IMG/VR virus record: IMGVR_UViG_3300008516_000171
Span: 1-32,687 of that record
Strand: one strand, 5' to 3'
DNA length: 32,687 nt
Origin: a virus
A program made the position numbers and the translations under genes. Positions 31,159 through 32,687 of this stretch are shown in pieces; the stretch's first letter is position 1; the number at the start of each line of letters is the position of its first letter. The notes under the pieces were generated by a model. The model saw nothing but the letters and a program-made list of their open reading frames with translations, had not been told where the DNA came from and searched no databases.

Positions 31159-31232
31159 ACCGGCGCGGGCGGACACTCGGTTTAACCGCCTGCTCTGGCA
31201 GTCCCCGCTGCCAGGCATTTTTTCGCGCCGGT
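31159..31232 (+). ncRNA. Three-way-junction structured RNA upstream of the methyltransferase
   Basis: P1 is 9 bp: ACCGGCGCG (31159-31167) with CGCGCCGGT (31224-31232). P2 is 5 bp: GGCGG (31168-31172) with CCGCC (31186-31190), loop 13 nt. P3 is 7 bp: CTGGCAG (31195-31201) with CTGCCAG (31208-31214), loop tccccg. The junction strands are 0, 4 and 9 nt, the last being gcatttttt. All pairs in the three stems are Watson-Crick. The strand is assumed from the downstream gene; the structure could also form on the other strand. It matches no RNA class recognised here; a leader regulator, an attenuator or a recombination hairpin are options. Confidence 0.6.
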
Positions 31233-31282
31233 ACTTCCAGTCGTAAAAAGATACCAAAAACGCTCGGAGAAATCGAGAACGA

Positions 31283-32035
31283 ATGGCATGGATGCTCATA
31301 CCGACAACAGGTTACGAACGCTCAGTCTCTTTTCCGGAATCGGAGGTATTGACCTCGGCCTCCGGCAATGGTGTAAAACTGTTTGCTATTGTGAAATTGA
31401 CCCATACGCCATCGGGGTACTCATCAAGAACATGGTTTGTGGCACTTTGGATGTTGCGCCTATTTGGGACAATATTAAAACTTTCGGACAGGCCGAAGCT
31501 AAACAGTTTTTTCCGGTCCACTGTATTACCGCAGGATTCCCTTGTCAGGACATCAGTGGACTCGGGAAAAGAGCAGGTATCAAAAAAGGGACGCGGTCGG
31601 GATTGTTCTATGAACTCATGCGTGTTGTTCGCCTGGTTAAACCCCAAGTTATCTTCCTGGAGAACGTATACAGATTGCTCCCGCGAGGGATGGACATTGT
31701 ACTCCGAGAGCTTTCCAAAGCAGGGTATAATGCAGTGTGGAAAGTGTTATCGGCAGGCCAGCTTGGATACCCCCATCGCAGGAAAAGAGTCTGGATACTT
31801 GCCTACCCCTGTAGCAAGCGATTTAATAGGAATGTGGTGCTCCGCACAGCTTCTTGTAAAAGGCAAAACAAAACGCAGATCAGGAGCTTCAATCAGAATG
31901 AATTTGTGCTACTTACTGGCAAAGTGGCACCTGCAAAATGGCGGAGTAAAGGATTCAATAATCCCCAACCCATCTTTGTACGAAGTGATAATAGGATTCC
32001 CTCTCAACTGGACAAGCTTAGACTTAAAACCTTAG
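31283..32035 (+). CDS. Overlapping second-frame ORF in the methyltransferase gene
   Basis: 250 aa from an ATG 5 nt before the methyltransferase start, open in the other frame for 753 nt. From about residue 88 the text resembles a recurrent class of phage proteins annotated beside or within cytosine methylases: SLVRTSVDSGKEQ, LNPKLSSWRTYTDCSREGWT, ESFPKQGIMQCGKCYR, GYLPTPVASDLIG, IIPNPSLYEVIIGFPLNWTS. The segment coding FPCQDIS in one frame codes SLVRTSV here, and ILAYPCSKR overlaps YLPTPVASD. The N-terminal 85 residues are less convincing, so the real start may be internal. Its function is unknown; it may also be a shadow kept open by constraint on the main gene. Confidence 0.45.
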   Translation: MAWMLIPTTGYERSVSFPESEVLTSASGNGVKLFAIVKLTHTPSGYSSRTWFVALWMLRLFGTILKLSDRPKLNSFFRSTVLPQDSLVRTSVDSGKEQVSKKGRGRDCSMNSCVLFAWLNPKLSSWRTYTDCSREGWTLYSESFPKQGIMQCGKCYRQASLDTPIAGKESGYLPTPVASDLIGMWCSAQLLVKGKTKRRSGASIRMNLCYLLAKWHLQNGGVKDSIIPNPSLYEVIIGFPLNWTSLDLKP

Positions 32036-32163
32036 GTAATACTGTTGTCCCACAGTGCGCAGGATTGGCTTTTAAGCTCTTACTGGAAGAAACTTTTGTA
32101 TCCAGAAGAAAACGTGGACGTAAATTGATAATAGCAAATTACCCGCTGCCGAAGCGGCGGTAG
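31288..32163 (+). CDS. C5-cytosine DNA methyltransferase (Dcm family)
   Basis: 291 aa from the ATG at 31288; a weak GAGAA site lies 8 nt upstream. Motifs are in order: I, SLFSGIGGIDLGL (13-25); IV, GFPCQDIS with the catalytic Cys; VI, ENV; VIII, QLGYPHRRKRVWILAYP; a short variable target-recognition stretch; and X, LGNTVVPQCAGLAFKLL. The end is basic (RRKRGRKLIIANYPLPKRR). It transfers methyl from S-adenosylmethionine to C5 of cytosine in phage DNA, presumably protecting it from host restriction. It occupies the right-end place where Mu has com/mom. The target-recognition region is short for this family, and almost the whole gene up to 32035 is overlapped by a second frame. Confidence 0.92.
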   Translation: MDAHTDNRLRTLSLFSGIGGIDLGLRQWCKTVCYCEIDPYAIGVLIKNMVCGTLDVAPIWDNIKTFGQAEAKQFFPVHCITAGFPCQDISGLGKRAGIKKGTRSGLFYELMRVVRLVKPQVIFLENVYRLLPRGMDIVLRELSKAGYNAVWKVLSAGQLGYPHRRKRVWILAYPCSKRFNRNVVLRTASCKRQNKTQIRSFNQNEFVLLTGKVAPAKWRSKGFNNPQPIFVRSDNRIPSQLDKLRLKTLGNTVVPQCAGLAFKLLLEETFVSRRKRGRKLIIANYPLPKRR

Positions 32164-32201
32164 TTATATACTGTTTAGTAATATACTTTAAGGTAAATAT
32201 T

Positions 32202-32230
32202 TGCCGGCACACGCAAATGCCGTGCCGGCA
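32202..32230. repeat. Perfect 9-bp hairpin after the methyltransferase
   Basis: TGCCGGCAC (32202-32210) pairs with GTGCCGGCA (32222-32230) with an 11-nt loop. A second small CCGGC/GCCGG stem follows near 32250-32260. The stretch 32164-32490 has no convincing gene; the ORF at 32201-32434 lies in it but looks non-coding. Confidence 0.5.
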
Positions 32231-32295
32231 TCACAATATAGTGTTGTCTCCGGCTTGCCGGACGCGACCGGTTCTTTGAGAAACCCTCGAAAATC

Positions 32296-32329
32296 GGGCG
32301 CTTGTTTTTTGCGCCCCCCGTGTTTTTTG
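32296..32329 (+). terminator. Rho-independent terminator for the rightward arm
   Basis: GGGCGC (32296-32301) pairs with GCGCCC (32311-32316), followed by CCCGTGTTTTTTGT. It lies about 130 nt after the methyltransferase stop and is the best intrinsic terminator at this end. Confidence 0.55.
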
Positions 32330-32490
32330 TATAACCACTTAACTCTAATCGTTATTATGTGCGTTTTAAACGTTAAGGATTTATGGATATTGAATGTTTT
32401 TTTAAGTTTTCAGGGCTTTCGGGTTTTCTCCTAACCCCCCTTAGAACGCCTTATAAACCATTCTTAAACGGCTTAAAGAAATCTAATAGT

Positions 32491-32519
32491 GGACGCCATT
32501 TAGCTGTAATTAAATGCCA
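32491..32519 (-). other. Right subterminal transposase site pair
   Basis: On the minus strand, reading inward, TGGCATTTAATTACAG is followed by CTAAATGGCGTCC. This shares TGGC, TTACAG and ATGGCG, in that order and with nearly the same spacing, with 23-50 at the left end. It is most likely the second binding site pair for the transposase. Confidence 0.65.
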
Positions 32520-32622
32520 ACTACCCCCCAAAAATGATTATTGATGACATCTGGTTAAATATCCAGAATTGACTATTCCCGCCCCCTCAAATCCCTATTC
32601 TCACCTCTAAAACCCACGTTTT

Positions 32623-32645
32623 CCCCTTATTTCCCGCCCTTTCCC
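32623..32645 (-). other. G-quadruplex motif near the right end
   Basis: On the minus strand four G-runs occur, GGG-AAA-GGG-C-GGG-AAATAA-GGGG, meeting the simple G3+N1-7 rule. The stretch 32577-32650 is strongly pyrimidine-rich on the plus strand and lies between the two right transposase sites. Confidence 0.45.
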
Positions 32646-32662
32646 ACCGCCTGTCGTGTTAT

Positions 32663-32685
32663 GCCATTTTAAGTATCAGTTTACA
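32663..32685 (-). other. Right terminus with transposase site
   Basis: Read inward from 32685, the end begins TGTAAACTGATACTTAAAAT and then GGC. The TGT start and the AAA-x-TGGC motif at offset 19 match the left end. Two bases of flank remain. Confidence 0.7.
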
Positions 32686-32687
32686 AT

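Noticed and set aside
32201-32434. 77-aa plus-strand ORF after the methylase
   Set aside because: Covers hairpins and the terminator, has no ribosome site and unnatural composition.

Overview
The window reads as one complete transposable (Mu-like) prophage of about 32.7 kb, running from a TGT at position 4 to an ACA at 32685, with only 3 and 2 flanking bases. It carries a D,D,E transposase with MuA-like residue spacing, a MuB-like ATPase, Mu-type Gam and GemA proteins, and Mu-type terminase genes. The head and tail genes look like those of an HK97-type siphovirus: portal fused to a MuF domain, S78 prohead protease, HK97-fold capsid, tail tube, a short tape measure and a hub, with no sheath. 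The virus is therefore a chimera of Mu replication/packaging and HK97-like virion modules. The host is not shown directly. The intergenic heptad repeats, the planctomycete-style zinc-ribbon plus membrane-helix cargo protein and the moderate GC content suggest an uncultured Planctomycetota (Phycisphaerae-like) bacterium; this is inference.

Layout. Two arms diverge from a short control region at about 12.05-12.19 kb. The left arm (minus strand, 12046 down to about 214) holds a ribbon-helix-helix regulator, a lysozyme-like protein, a small protein, transposase A, ATPase B, several tiny proteins (one with a CxCC cluster), GemA, Gam, a 56-aa protein, a winged-helix-like protein and an HNH endonuclease. 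It ends in a run of probable tail-fibre or adsorption proteins, including an Fn3-like and a DUF1566 (C-type-lectin-like) protein. The right arm (plus strand, 12191 to 32163) holds two cargo/regulatory genes, a promoter, an ambiguous 0.5-kb stretch, membrane/lysis-type genes, Mu gp25-gp26-gp27-like genes, large terminase, portal-MuF, protease, capsid, connectors, tail tube, tape measure, hub and a Trp-Gly-His repeat protein. It ends with a C5-cytosine methyltransferase in the place where Mu carries mom.

Points of most interest are: (1) the termini, with a shared TGGC motif at the same 19-nt offset at both ends and paired subterminal sites; (2) a 250-codon second reading frame lying almost entirely within the methyltransferase gene, whose product itself resembles a recurrent phage protein family; (3) a GC-rich three-way-junction RNA preceded by a boxA-like sequence just upstream of that gene; (4) degenerate heptad repeats that fill most junctions of the tail operon, replace normal ribosome binding sites and also enter the portal-MuF linker in frame; (5) three bulged hairpins of one architecture; and (6) a head-to-head pair of probable ribbon-helix-helix genes with divergent promoters, one apparently giving a leaderless message.
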